Positions 46,232 to 56,164 of a stretch of 64,000 nt of DNA are shown piece by piece. The translations under genes and the position numbers were made by a program. The stretch's first letter is position 1; the number at the start of each line of letters is the position of its first letter. The notes beneath the pieces were generated by a model. The model ran no database searches. It was not told the origin of the DNA and saw only the letters and a program-made list of their open reading frames with translations. Source of the stretch: Eutreptiella sp. 'Long Island Sound 2002' (taxonomy: Eukaryota > Euglenozoa > Euglenophyceae > Eutreptiales > Eutreptiaceae). The stretch spans positions 64,019,355-64,083,354 of the forward strand of contig OZ038384.1 in assembly GCA_964036045.1 (NCBI GenBank). Reading direction: 5' to 3'.

Positions 46232-47060
46232 CTAAGTGCCCAGTGCGGCTACTTCGAGCTGATTGCGCTCGGGGTGGATCCATTGGCATTCCACATGGTG
46301 CTCAGGTGACGAAAGCCACGAGAGCTGGTCTTCCTGGTACAGGGTCATGGAGGCCTGGGCCGGGAGGACGCCGGAGTCCGTCTCCATCATGAAGCCGTAC
46401 CCAACGGTCATGTCCCAGTCCATCTCGGCCTCGTAGAAGCGACCTTGCAGGAGGATTTCCTTGCCGAGGTCTGGGCAGCTCAGCTCACGGTGGTTCACGA
46501 ACTGCAGCCCAATGGCCGCTTCCCTCGTGCCTCCCACCATGTACTGGCCGTTCGCCACCTTCAGCCTGACAGGTTTTCGACTGTCGGTCAAACACTCTGG
46601 CGGAAGTACGCCAGCCATGACCAAGCTGACCTGAGCGCCCGTGTCGACCAACACGTCGAAGACCTTCTCAACTTCCCTGCATAAGGCACGGACCTTCAGG
46701 TGCAGCTGCCGCTCACGCCCCACTCGGCGCACGGCGTGCAAGCTCAGGATCTTCGGCCGTTCCAGAAGCTCAACAAGCGACTGGTGCAGGTCGTGGACAA
46801 TGGGCTCAGGCTGCCCATCTGCAGCATCCAGCTGCGGTCCGGGTGATCCTCCGATACCCCGGATAGATCTTGTAGTACATTAAACACATTCTTGGTCGCG
46901 AAGGATGGACGGGTGCAAGGGTTCGTGCCTTCACTTGCCCTCACCCCGCCACCGCGACTGGGTGCTGGACCGGGCCTTCCGCCCGCGGCAGTCCCTTTGT
47001 GCTTACCGACTCCCGATTGGGATGGTGTGGCGCTTCCCACGACACCATCCTGCGACCGCC
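46232..47060 (-). pseudogene. pol: E2 linker and aspartic protease
   Basis: Processes the Gag-Pol precursor. The active-site motif VFDVLVDTGAQVSLV lies near 46634-46645, and hydrophobic flap and second-half segments follow (EAAIGLQFVNHRE, DMTVGYGFMMETDSGVL). The frame begins as IVHDLHQSLVELLERPKIL upstream of the segment without an ATG, as expected inside a polyprotein. It ends at a TAG where E3 has Glu. The preceding linker (46744-47040) lies in a different frame and joins the gag C-terminus. Confidence 0.8.
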
Positions 47061-49790
47061 CTAGCTGGGGCCCTTGGCTGCAGGGGCTCCGCTAGGGGGC
47101 GTCGGTTGTGGAAGTAGGAGTAGTCTCCTCGGCATCAACCTCGTTGACACCTTCCTCCTCCTATTCCTAGGCTTTTTGTCCTTGTCCCTGTTCTGGTCGT
47201 TCTGGTTGTTCTCCTTGTTCTTGTTGTCTGACCTGGGGATCCAGTTGCTTTTGATCTCCTGGATCTCCTTGGCTAACTTGGTCCCCAACGTCATCAGCTT
47301 GGAGAGCTCGTCCTTGTCCACCTCCACTTTGGCCTCCCGGAAGCCCGCAGGTGCACGCTTCTTCGACCCGTGCGCCTTCTTGTAGGCCTCCGTGTCGGCC
47401 TGGTGGGCGGGGCATGTTCGGTGGTCATGGTTGAAGCCTTTCTTCCTCCCATAACACACGAAACAGCCCTGAGGGTGAGCTCGTATGAACTCCCCAAAGG
47501 ACAGCGGAGGGTCGCCAATGCGGCGGGGGTCCCTCTTTTCCTTCTTCTTCCAACCCGGCTGCAGGGGCTTCCAGTTTCCCCGGTTTTTCCCCGCGCCGTT
47601 GTGGGCCACGAAGGCACAAACGGCCATCTCAGCGGGCTCATCGTCGTCGTCATCGTCGACGAGAGCTTCATCGCCATCAGCTCCCGCTGGGTCCATGGCA
47701 GCTTCTTCGCCAGGTCCCTCGCCAACGTAGTTGACGTCGCGGTCGCCGGGTCTCAACCCGCGGGTGTGGTGGAGGTTTCGGTACTCCTTGAGTACTTCCT
47801 CGCCAACCCACTCCAGGATCTCGTCGCCGCTCATCCGCGCCGGGATGGCCTACAGACGGATGGTCTGGCCGCTCACGTCACACTCGTCAAGGCGCCACAT
47901 CGCGGTCTCCTCGTGATCGCCGGAGACGGTGATGAGGAGAGCGTTCCGCAGGGAGTGCCGTTTGACATCCCGGGCCACGTTCTTCCTCGTCCAAGCCACC
48001 ACGTTCGTATGATACTCTTTGGGGAGCATCATCTTGACCGTGTGGTTGGACTTGGCCCGCTTGGCTTCGTCCTTGGTGACCCTCTTGATCCATGCTTCCG
48101 GCAGCATGGAGAGCAGGCGAGCCTGCTCGTCACCCTCGTTCCAGTCCTCCACGTTGCGGCGGAAGAGGGTTTATTGCCCTCGGAAGTCTCGCCAAACCCG
48201 TAGGCGGATCTCCCGTCCATCATGCTGAAGCTTGATGGACTTCCGCCGCTTGGCAGCCACCTGCGGAGCGTCCACCCGCTCCTGCTCGTTGAGCCACTTC
48301 TTGGCTTCCTTGAGGGTCTTGATTTTCCCCTCCTTGGTCGCCACGAAGTATAGCTCTTGGAGCACTTCCGGCAGGCGATACCTGAACTGTCTGAAGACAT
48401 ATTTCTCCGCATCTGCGGGATCCATGTCTTCAGTGACGGTCACCCCCCAATCGTCCAGCTTCTCCAAGAAGCGGTCGAGGTTGAGGGGGTTGCCGTCGTA
48501 CATGGGGGGCTTCATGTCCTTCAAGTCTTCCCACACGGCGGCATCCGCGGCCTTAGAGACCATGAACGCCGGCCGCGAGGTCGACTGAGGTTCCCATCGG
48601 CCTCTCCCACGGACTCCCACGGCTGCCACGTCCATCTCCTCCATCGAATCCCTGTGGCTACGCCGCGGTTCCTCCATGTACGCTGAACCCAGATGTTCAC
48701 GCCGTACCCCTTCCATGTATGCCTCCTCATCACGGCGCCGGCGGCTGCGTTCAGCGGCCTCCCGTCGTACACCACGCGGCGGGGAGAAGTCGAACTCCTC
48801 CAGGTCCAGATTCAGGTCCTCACCTCCGCCGACATCCCACTCCACGTCTCCTCTGGGGACCTAATCCCTGAGTCCCCCATGACGTCCACCAGCCATCCGG
48901 ATTGGCTCCGGGGCTGGTGCGGGGTGTCGGGGGCGTACCGGTGTCCGCGGTGGAGCACGGTGGTTGTGGTACTCCGCGCTGAGCCGCTCATCACGCCAAT
49001 CCTCACTGCCACTGCCGGGCGGCACGCGCTCGTTGCGGCGGCCCGCGCTGTGGTGAGAAGGGGTACTGGCGCTGGGGCGACTCCTGGGGGCTCCGCCGGG
49101 GGCGTGGGGTCTGCCTGGACCTGGTCCGGGTCCCCAGTCGTCGTCTGACTAGCCAGACTCCAGGGGTGGGTGGTCGCTGCCGACGCTCCCACGGGCTTCC
49201 AGCGCGTCCAGCCTCTGCTGCAGGCCGCTGATGACCTTGTTCAGCGACCTGGTCTCGCCCCTGGCGATGTCCAGCAGCTTCTGGGTGGCGGTCGCGATCT
49301 GGGCGCTCTTGACCATCTCGATCTTGGCAATGTCCAGCTCCCTCTGAGGGCGCGCGGCGACCCTGGCGATGCGAGTCATCTCGCCCTTGCCCGTGTCTAC
49401 CTCGCGCTCGAGGGACCTGACCCTCCTGCGGAGGTAGACAATCCACCGCCAGGTGGAATCCGGGTCGCCGTTCCCTGCTGGGTCGTCGGGGTCCCCAGGG
49501 GGTCCTCCACGAGGGCCTACGCCGGGTCCGCCCGGTCTAGGGGGTCCTCCTCCGCCAGGGGGTCCGCCTCTGGGGCGTCCACCTGGTGAGCGTCCTCCAG
49601 GGGGTCCTGATGGTCCTCCGCCAGGGGGTCCCGGTGGGTCTCCACCAGGTCGCCTCGGTGGGTCCGAGGATGGGGGCTTCTTTGTGTCATCATCCTCGTC
49701 CATGTTGCCCCACCTAGGCGTCTCGGTCTTGGAAGACTCCTGTCTCCGGTAGGGAGGAGGGGGATCGTCATCCTCACCTTCCGGCTCCAT
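47061..49790 (-). pseudogene. gag: E2 gag with coiled coil, capsid-like core and zinc knuckle
   Basis: Structural protein of the virus-like particle. One minus-strand frame carries a Pro/Gly-rich N-terminus (GGDPPGPPGGGPSG), a coiled coil (WRWIVYLRRRVRSLEREVDT), an Arg/Glu-rich segment, a gag core (PPMYDGNPLNLDRFLEKLDD, FRYRLPEVLQELYFVAT, LKEAKKWLNEQERVDAP) and a nucleocapsid knuckle C-x2-C-x8-H-x4-C (CFVCYGRKKGFNHDHRTC, about 47412-47465). The knuckle spacing is longer than the usual C-x2-C-x4-H-x4-C. In-frame stops lie at 49149, near 48862, at 48171 and at 47850; E3 shows sense codons at least at the last two. Its N-terminus overlaps the coiled-coil ORF by about 270 bp in another frame. Confidence 0.75.
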
Positions 49791-51418
49791 GGGGACGTCT
49801 CCGCCTCCTCCGCCAGCCAGAAGAAGGGGTCGCTGTCGTGGGGGTGTGCGTCCGCTGGCCTCCGTGGCCTCTCGGGGGTCTTCCCCTTACCCTTCCTCTG
49901 TCGGCAGGCAGTGGGGCCACTGCTCCCACTGCTGCCCGTGTCGGCCTCGTCCAGCGTCATCTTGGAAGAGGCGTCCCCTTCGAAAAGCTTTCGAAGGGTC
50001 TCCACTCGTGATCCTCCCGGGGGAGTCTGGCGGCGGAATTTGGCCTCTGCCTCCTCCATCGCGGCGGCTGTGGCTGCGGCAGCTCGCCCCTCGGCTTCCT
50101 CCCGGGCACGAGCCGCTTCGGCTTCCCGGGCCTGCTGCAGCCGAGCCTTCTCCGCTTCCAACGCCGCCAGCTCTGCTTCCGTCTTGGCCCTCTCCTCAGC
50201 GACCTTCCGTCGCGCGGCCTCGATGGCGTCCTTCTTGGCGGCGTCCGCCTGGGCCTTAGCCGTCGCCTCGGTGTGGGCCCTTTCCTCAGCCTCCTTCTTT
50301 GCCCTCTCTTGGGCAAGCGCCTCTTCCAGCGCCTTCACCTCGGCCTCCTTGCAGGCAATGGCCTCCTGCGTCAGGCGGGCTTCCTCGTTGGTTGCCGCCA
50401 TCTCACCCTTGACCTGGGCAATCGCTGCCTGACGGGCGGCTGCGGCCGTGAGTCCGGCCGCAATGGCTGCCACGGTCGCGGCGTGGATGGCCATGCCATG
50501 CGCCCACTCCGCAGCCTCCTGCTGGGCGATGCCCGCGGCGCCCTCCACGGCAGCTTTCTGCTGCATGGCCCGTTGCCGGGGAACCCGTAGGTTGCAGGGC
50601 ACCCCACAGGCGCGCTCACAGGCGCGCCCAACGTCCCTTTGGTCGGGAGCGACGCTGCTGCTGGAGCTGGCCTGGTCGGCCGGCATCGTCCTGTGGTGGG
50701 CCGACTCCACGTCGCTGCTGGGGCCTGACTTCCTCAGGAGCAGCGGACGGGGCTTGGCCTTGGCAGCCTTGGCGACTTGAAGGAAGTCACCAAGGGTGGT
50801 TGAGCCGGGGTGGTGACCGCCATTGGCCCGTTGGGGACTGGGGGCTGGGGTTCCGCCCTTGGCGCCTTGGGCGGCTTCGGCGGCCAGGGACTCCTGGTAC
50901 TCCCGCCACTTCCGGTCCCCCTTCCTGTCCCCGGCAGACCGCTTCTCCTTCCCCGGAGACGCGCTGCTGCTGCTGCCCTGCAGCCTGCGCTCGCTCTCCG
51001 GTTCCGGGAAGTTCTTCTCGATCATGTCCCACATGGAGACGTTGATCGAGGCGCCCGACGGGTACTCGTTGGGCTTCTCGTCCTCCTCAATCCCGTCGGG
51101 GCGCAGCCCTTCGCTGGGCCGGTCCGGCCGGGTCCAGACCCTCCAGCGCCTCTGCTGGAAGCGGAAGGCAAACCCTTCCACCCGCAGCCAGTCCTCCACG
51201 GCCTGCAGGCGGTCGGGGGCCATGTCCGTGCGGAGCTCGAAGCTCCCGGGCATGCCGCCTTTGCACCGGAGGTGGCTGTGGCGATAGTGCTGGTTCCACA
51301 CCAACCCACGCAGTAGGCGCACCGCATGGGGGTGGGGCCGCGGCCACGTCTTACCCGCTTCTTGCCAGTTTACCATGGCAGCGGGGGCGTACTTGGTCTT
51401 GAGGTCCTTGGTGTGCAC
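49517..51418 (-). CDS. E2 upstream ORF with long Ala-rich coiled coil
   Basis: A 633-codon frame opens the internal region. Its first in-frame ATG is near 51376, because the open frame itself begins at GTG. Residues 1-100 are basic and aromatic (FAFRFQQRRWRVWTRPDR), 160-280 polar, and 284-462 a long Ala/Glu/Lys/Arg heptad-like coiled coil (EEALAQERAKKEAEER, KARLQQAREAEAARAR). After about residue 540 (DPFFWLAEEAE, position 49798) the frame becomes Pro/Arg-rich and overlaps gag, so the true junction to gag is probably a frameshift there. It is likely part of an extended Gag or an additional structural ORF. E3 lacks the region because of rearrangement, so there is no second copy to test it. Confidence 0.55.
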   Translation of the reverse strand: MHTKDLKTKYAPAAMVNWQEAGKTWPRPHPHAVRLLRGLVWNQHYRHSHLRCKGGMPGSFELRTDMAPDRLQAVEDWLRVEGFAFRFQQRRWRVWTRPDRPSEGLRPDGIEEDEKPNEYPSGASINVSMWDMIEKNFPEPESERRLQGSSSSASPGKEKRSAGDRKGDRKWREYQESLAAEAAQGAKGGTPAPSPQRANGGHHPGSTTLGDFLQVAKAAKAKPRPLLLRKSGPSSDVESAHHRTMPADQASSSSSVAPDQRDVGRACERACGVPCNLRVPRQRAMQQKAAVEGAAGIAQQEAAEWAHGMAIHAATVAAIAAGLTAAAARQAAIAQVKGEMAATNEEARLTQEAIACKEAEVKALEEALAQERAKKEAEERAHTEATAKAQADAAKKDAIEAARRKVAEERAKTEAELAALEAEKARLQQAREAEAARAREEAEGRAAAATAAAMEEAEAKFRRQTPPGGSRVETLRKLFEGDASSKMTLDEADTGSSGSSGPTACRQRKGKGKTPERPRRPADAHPHDSDPFFWLAEEAETSPWSRKVRMTIPLLPTGDRSLPRPRRLGGATWTRMMTQRSPHPRTHRGDLVETHRDPLAEDHQDPLEDAHQVDAPEADPLAEEDPLDRADPA

Positions 51419-51754
51419 TCGTTCCGCTCAACGAACTGGGCCTGGTGGTGTCTGTTGAGGCGGGTGCTGCGGCACTGGACTGGGAGTGCGGCCGGTGGTG
51501 GTCGGCCGTTGGTTGTGGAAGTGGTTGCTGTAGCTGGGAGTGCGGCCTTGCTGGTCGGCCGAGGGAACTCGTTGATGACGGAGTTCTGCTCCCTGCACTT
51601 CCTTAACGGTCTCGGCGCTGCTGCCGGGCGGCGTTGCGAGCCGCTGCGCTGCGCTGCGAGCTGCGAGCTGCGAGCTGCTGCGCTGCGCTGCTCGGGGTTG
51701 GTGGCCCCGAGTGGCACGCGGGGGATGGGGAACCCCGCGGCGGTGAAACGCTTT
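51419..51754 (-). promoter_or_regulatory. E2 5' leader with tandem hairpins
   Basis: The untranslated leader lies between LTR R3 and the first ORF. Just inside the LTR are two perfect 7-bp GC hairpins, CTCGGGG/CCCCGAG (51691-51711) and CGCGGGG/CCCCGCG (51717-51739). A GAGCTGC-type short repeat sits at about 51650-51690. The base after the LTR end does not begin TGG, and I see no clear tRNA primer-binding site. Confidence 0.5.
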
Positions 51755-54700
51755 TGACGCGTTCCAGTGGGGGGCCTGGCCACGGGACGCTGCGGTGACA
51801 AGCACAAGCAAGCAGGCAGGCAAAGCACTGCGCTCACAGGGTCATCAATTATGCTCTCGTCATGAGACAAAGCGTTTCAGGATCCTTGCCACTCTGAAAC
51901 AAGGGACCAAAAGTATGTACAGCAACACATCAGGATATGTACATATGGGGTTCAGACTGGACTTGGGTAAGGGCATCACAAGACAATAGACACTCAGTCC
52001 CAACACATATCCCAATCCCAGGTCCGACCCTCTCAGTGGCTGGTGGGGGCGGGGGCTCAAACACAACCCATGCCCTGCTCAGTCCGGACCCTGAAACCCT
52101 GCCAATAGGGGGGGTGTCCCGCCCAGCCACAGGCGAGTTCCTGGAAACTAAGGGGCTCCAAGGCCAAAGAACGATTGCTCCCCATGCTCCCTTAACGGCA
52201 GGTCCCAACTCCCCTCTGGGCCAGAGATATGGCTCCGCCATTATCCCCTAGGAGTTGGTAGCTGAAAATGGGCTGTTTCAGCCAAAACTGAAATTAGCTC
52301 GAAAATCTCCAAAATTGACCCCTCATTCGGACCCACCAGAGGTAGGGACGATGCAACTGACCCTATCATCTTCGAGTACGAACTCCTTGGAGCCCTCACC
52401 TAACGTGGTTCCCTCTGGGGTCACGGCATCAGGGCACCACGGGTTCGTCAAGTGGGGTCATGATGCCAAAATCACCAAAATTGGCATCATCCTCACGTAT
52501 GGTTTGCCCAGCCAGGGCAAGGCCAATGGCTCACAGGACAGGGGGCAGAACCTATAACTTATATCTGAGTGTACAACTTAAAATTAGGTCCGGGATTCTC
52601 ATGGGCAAAGAGATATGGGGCCGCCAATTGACCACACGGGGGGGTTAAATTGGGGTCCCAAAAGGGGGTCATTTTGGCTGCGCGAAATGAGCCAAAATTC
52701 GGGGGTGCTCCCAATAGTATATCTGCAGCCGGCTTGGAGATCGGATCCGCCATTCCATACGCGATCCAACAGGTGTCGAACGGAGACTCCCATGCCCTTG
52801 GCTCTCGAAGATCTCCATGCCACCTGGCGTGGTGACAATCCCAATTGGGTCCACAAATGCCAACATATTTGGCAAAATTGCCCACACTCACCTTGGGCTA
52901 GCACCTTAACGAAGGTTGCTCCGCTTCGCCCACGTGGTGTGTGAACCATGGGGACCAATATGCATAACACCCATGTCATATATGGTCCATTGGTCCATGT
53001 GTCCGGTGTGCACGGGTGGGCTGAACATAGTGCAGGGCGGGCAGAAAATGTGGAAAATTGCTCAAAATGGCCGAAAATGTGCACACTCATGGTTGGGGCA
53101 AATGAGGCACATGCCCGACTTGGACCGGAGTGTCCCATAGGATTGGTATCAAGTCACATGTGTCCAACATATCTTTTGGGCGTCGCCCAACTACTCCAGT
53201 TTCGGGAATGGCAGGGTCGCCAAGTGAGCCCATGATTTGGGATGGTCCCAAATTGCCAACATGGCGGCCACAGTACGCCAAGCCCAAGGAGGGTTTTCCG
53301 CCGGGTCCAAGATATGTTGGGCACCGAAGTATGTACCCTCATTACATACCTGGGTCATGATGTCAATTGGGCGCAACGTTGAGATACACGGTCGCCACTT
53401 GACATCATGACGGGCAAAGAACAGCAATATTGGCGAAAAAACACCCAAAAGTGCCTTGAAAGGCGCACAAATATATTATAATATCTTCGGCTTGGATTGA
53501 GTAATCGACCAATCCTTCTAAACACAATGAAATGACACCAATGACCTTGGATTCCACATATGTGCTCCACTTGGGGCGCTTTGGAAGGTCGCGCGCGCTG
53601 CCTCCCAAGTGGGCACATGCAAAAATGGAATATTGCAAAAAACACACCTTGCTCGCAACGCAATGCTTCGGGGGCGCTCCACAAGGGTCCCTACACGAAG
53701 GTTAGGCTTGCGAGTGTTGGTTGGGAGTACAATGAAGGGCCTCGTGCGATATGGAGTCCATTGGCGGGTTAGTCTTGGAATGGTGCACCCGCCAAATGGG
53801 CACGCAATATGACACCAAATATGGCATATAACCCTACCCAAGCCTTCTGCACCCGACCTAGTGGCCTAGAACCAAAGTATGCCTATATTCTAATGTAACT
53901 GTGGTCCCTTAACACGCATGCAAGTGCTTTGGTCGAAAATCGACCTCCTTTCGGAAAGCCGAATTTTAGCATGCACGCAAAATATATTGCCAATATGTAT
54001 ATGGAGATCATGTATGCACTATCCCGGGAAGACAAGTGATATGCCCCGGATGTAGAGGCAAGCAAGGGTGGGACAAACGCCAACTCAACATACTTCTACA
54101 CGTGCTTGGACGCCAAGTACGTGAAAAAGTGCACTTCTTGGAGAACACTCAAAAGAAATAAACCTTTGGGCCTATTGAGTTGGGATCCTTTGGGCTCATC
54201 CTATGCCTATGGGGGGCAAAACCTCATACACAGTGCCTATGAGGCACGTTAGTTCGTCCTTGGGCACTTGAACGCTCGTAACCCTTGTTATATCACTTGG
54301 GGGTTCGAAGCGCCTTCGGCTGCCCAGATTTTCTGGGAAAAATCTGGGACGCGATCTGTTATAACAAGGAGAAAATTGCGGATCACTCGAAGACTGTTTC
54401 AGTCTTAACTTCAAGAGAAATCGTATTACAGAATAATCTAATGCACTTCCACGGAACAGGCGACGACAGGCGGTGCGACTGCGGCGATTTCACGACAATT
54501 GGAAATCGCGGTAGAAATCGGGTATTTCACCGATTTCCGACCGAGAGTTGCCTAAGACAATAAAGATGTGGTAAATCTACATTGATTCAATGGTTAGGCA
54601 TCGGATTCCAGATCCCGCGGATTAGAGAACAGGGATATCCCGCTGACAGCCGGTGTCAACGGCTTCCGCACGGGTGTGACGGCTCACAGGCCTCCGGGCC

Positions 54701-56021
54701 ATGGGCCATAGGTTCTGGGTACCGCTTCAGCCCCCTCCTTAGAGCAAACCCTGGGGGGGGCTCGATAATACCAAAGCATGTCAGCGGGTACCCAGGACCA
54801 TCCCCTGAAGGGGGGGGGGGGTGTCACATCCTCACTTCAGGCTGATTCGCAGGTTAGGCTGCCCAAATCCCACAGTAAGACAGGTACGGTGCTGTAGCTG
54901 TTAGTAACTGCAAGTATAGTATCAAGTATCAAGTCCCGGGTCCTGGCGGCGATTGTTCGGCATCCAAAGGACCCGTTAACCCATACCAGGCGCACCGGGT
55001 GCCGGCTGCTACGGTCACTACCACAGTGGCAGTGGCATACACGGCCAACATAGGCGTCAAACGACGACCGAGGTGGTCCCACAGGTCGAGAGCGACCACA
55101 AAGATCCATCAGGCTACCCCAAGCTTCCCAAGGCCCGCCGGCTGGGGGAGAGTCCCCACAGGTCCTACCTCGGGCGCACCATGTCCATATCCACGACGCG
55201 AGTCCAGAGTGGTACAACCGAACGAGCTCCTCCTTAAGGGATCAAGCATCAAGGCCGTCTTTTCCCTCGCCCTATTACCACGAAGGCCATACATCCCCAT
55301 GCAGTGTGGGCGGAGGCGTCGACTCTTCAAACCACCAGTTTCCCAGGCAAACCTTCCCCATCCGACTGCAAGTGCGTCTGCGAGTCGGCAGGCTCACACT
55401 GGGACTGACAGTGGCGGATCGCTGGGAGTGTAGTCAGGCAACTGGGCTTCCCGCCTGGCGCCATCACGATCTCCACATCACAGCAAATAGGGCACACGGT
55501 ATCACGGGCACTCAAACAGAAGAATCTGTACTTAGGTACTGGTCCAAGCTGGACCTTATGTAAGAGCATGTACACGGCGACTCAAGGCGCCATCGTATTT
55601 GATTCGCATTCCATCAGGGGGAAAACAGTCCACCTTTCGCTGATGGGCTGACATACAGATGCACATATCCTGGGCGGGCAATAGATGGGGTAATAGGCGT
55701 GTAAACACACTCTGGATAGAGCGCCAAACCACGCCCCGGTTAGGATAAGGCAATGCAGGAGGGTGGACAGGAAAACGCCTGAGTTCAGGCCATAAATAGT
55801 CTCGAGACACACGTAGACTAGTCTGGATCCCGCAAGTGCCATGGGACCAGACCACACACCAAAAAAAGTCGCAATGCTGATGACAGCGGCATCCGCTGCG
55901 CAACGTCGTATGGGCTTCAAGGCCCCAAGAGCTCAGAAAATGTCAAGGTCAGTCGCCCTACCTGGTTTCCCAAGGATTCAGCAGGTGGGGAGTGACGAAT
56001 AGAATTGAAAGAGAGGAGCCA
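51755..56021 (-). repeat. Chromovirus LTR, copy R3 (about 4.27 kb)
   Basis: The left edge TGACGCGTTCC matches 33054, and the right edge GAGGAGCCA precedes the purine tract complement. It serves as upstream LTR of E2 and borders E3 on the right. From about 53690 to 54715 it is unrelated to R1 and R2, while both ends match them well. The middle therefore marks a subfamily or a replacement. Confidence 0.6.
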
Positions 56022-56164
56022 TCCTCCTCTGGATTCAGCAGGGGGGGGTATATGGCCACTCTGATGGCAGGTCACCGGAAGATGTAAGAGAGCAAGCAAG
56101 TAAGTGACGATCCGTCGACCTCACAAGCGCTCAAAATGCATCAGGGGAGAGCTCAGGGCGCTGA

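Larger units (their letters stand above)
38263..56021 (-). mobile_element. Ty3/gypsy chromovirus E2, nearly complete
   Basis: On the minus strand the order is LTR R3 (51755-56021), leader, coiled-coil ORF, gag, protease, methyltransferase-like spacer, RT, RNase H, integrase, chromodomain, purine tract and truncated LTR R2. RT before integrase defines Ty3/gypsy, and the C-terminal chromodomain defines the chromovirus branch. The internal region is about 9.7 kb. An untruncated element would be about 18 kb, large for this group. Several stops, two frameshifts and in-frame deletions show it is not autonomous now. No target-site duplication can be assessed because the LTRs are shared with neighbouring copies. 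Confidence 0.8.

Noticed and set aside
54585-54660. tRNA-like sequence (AATGGTTAGGCATCGGATTCC) inside LTR R3
   Set aside because: A D-arm-like and anticodon-like stretch can be drawn, but there is no T-arm with GTTCRA and no acceptor stem pairing.
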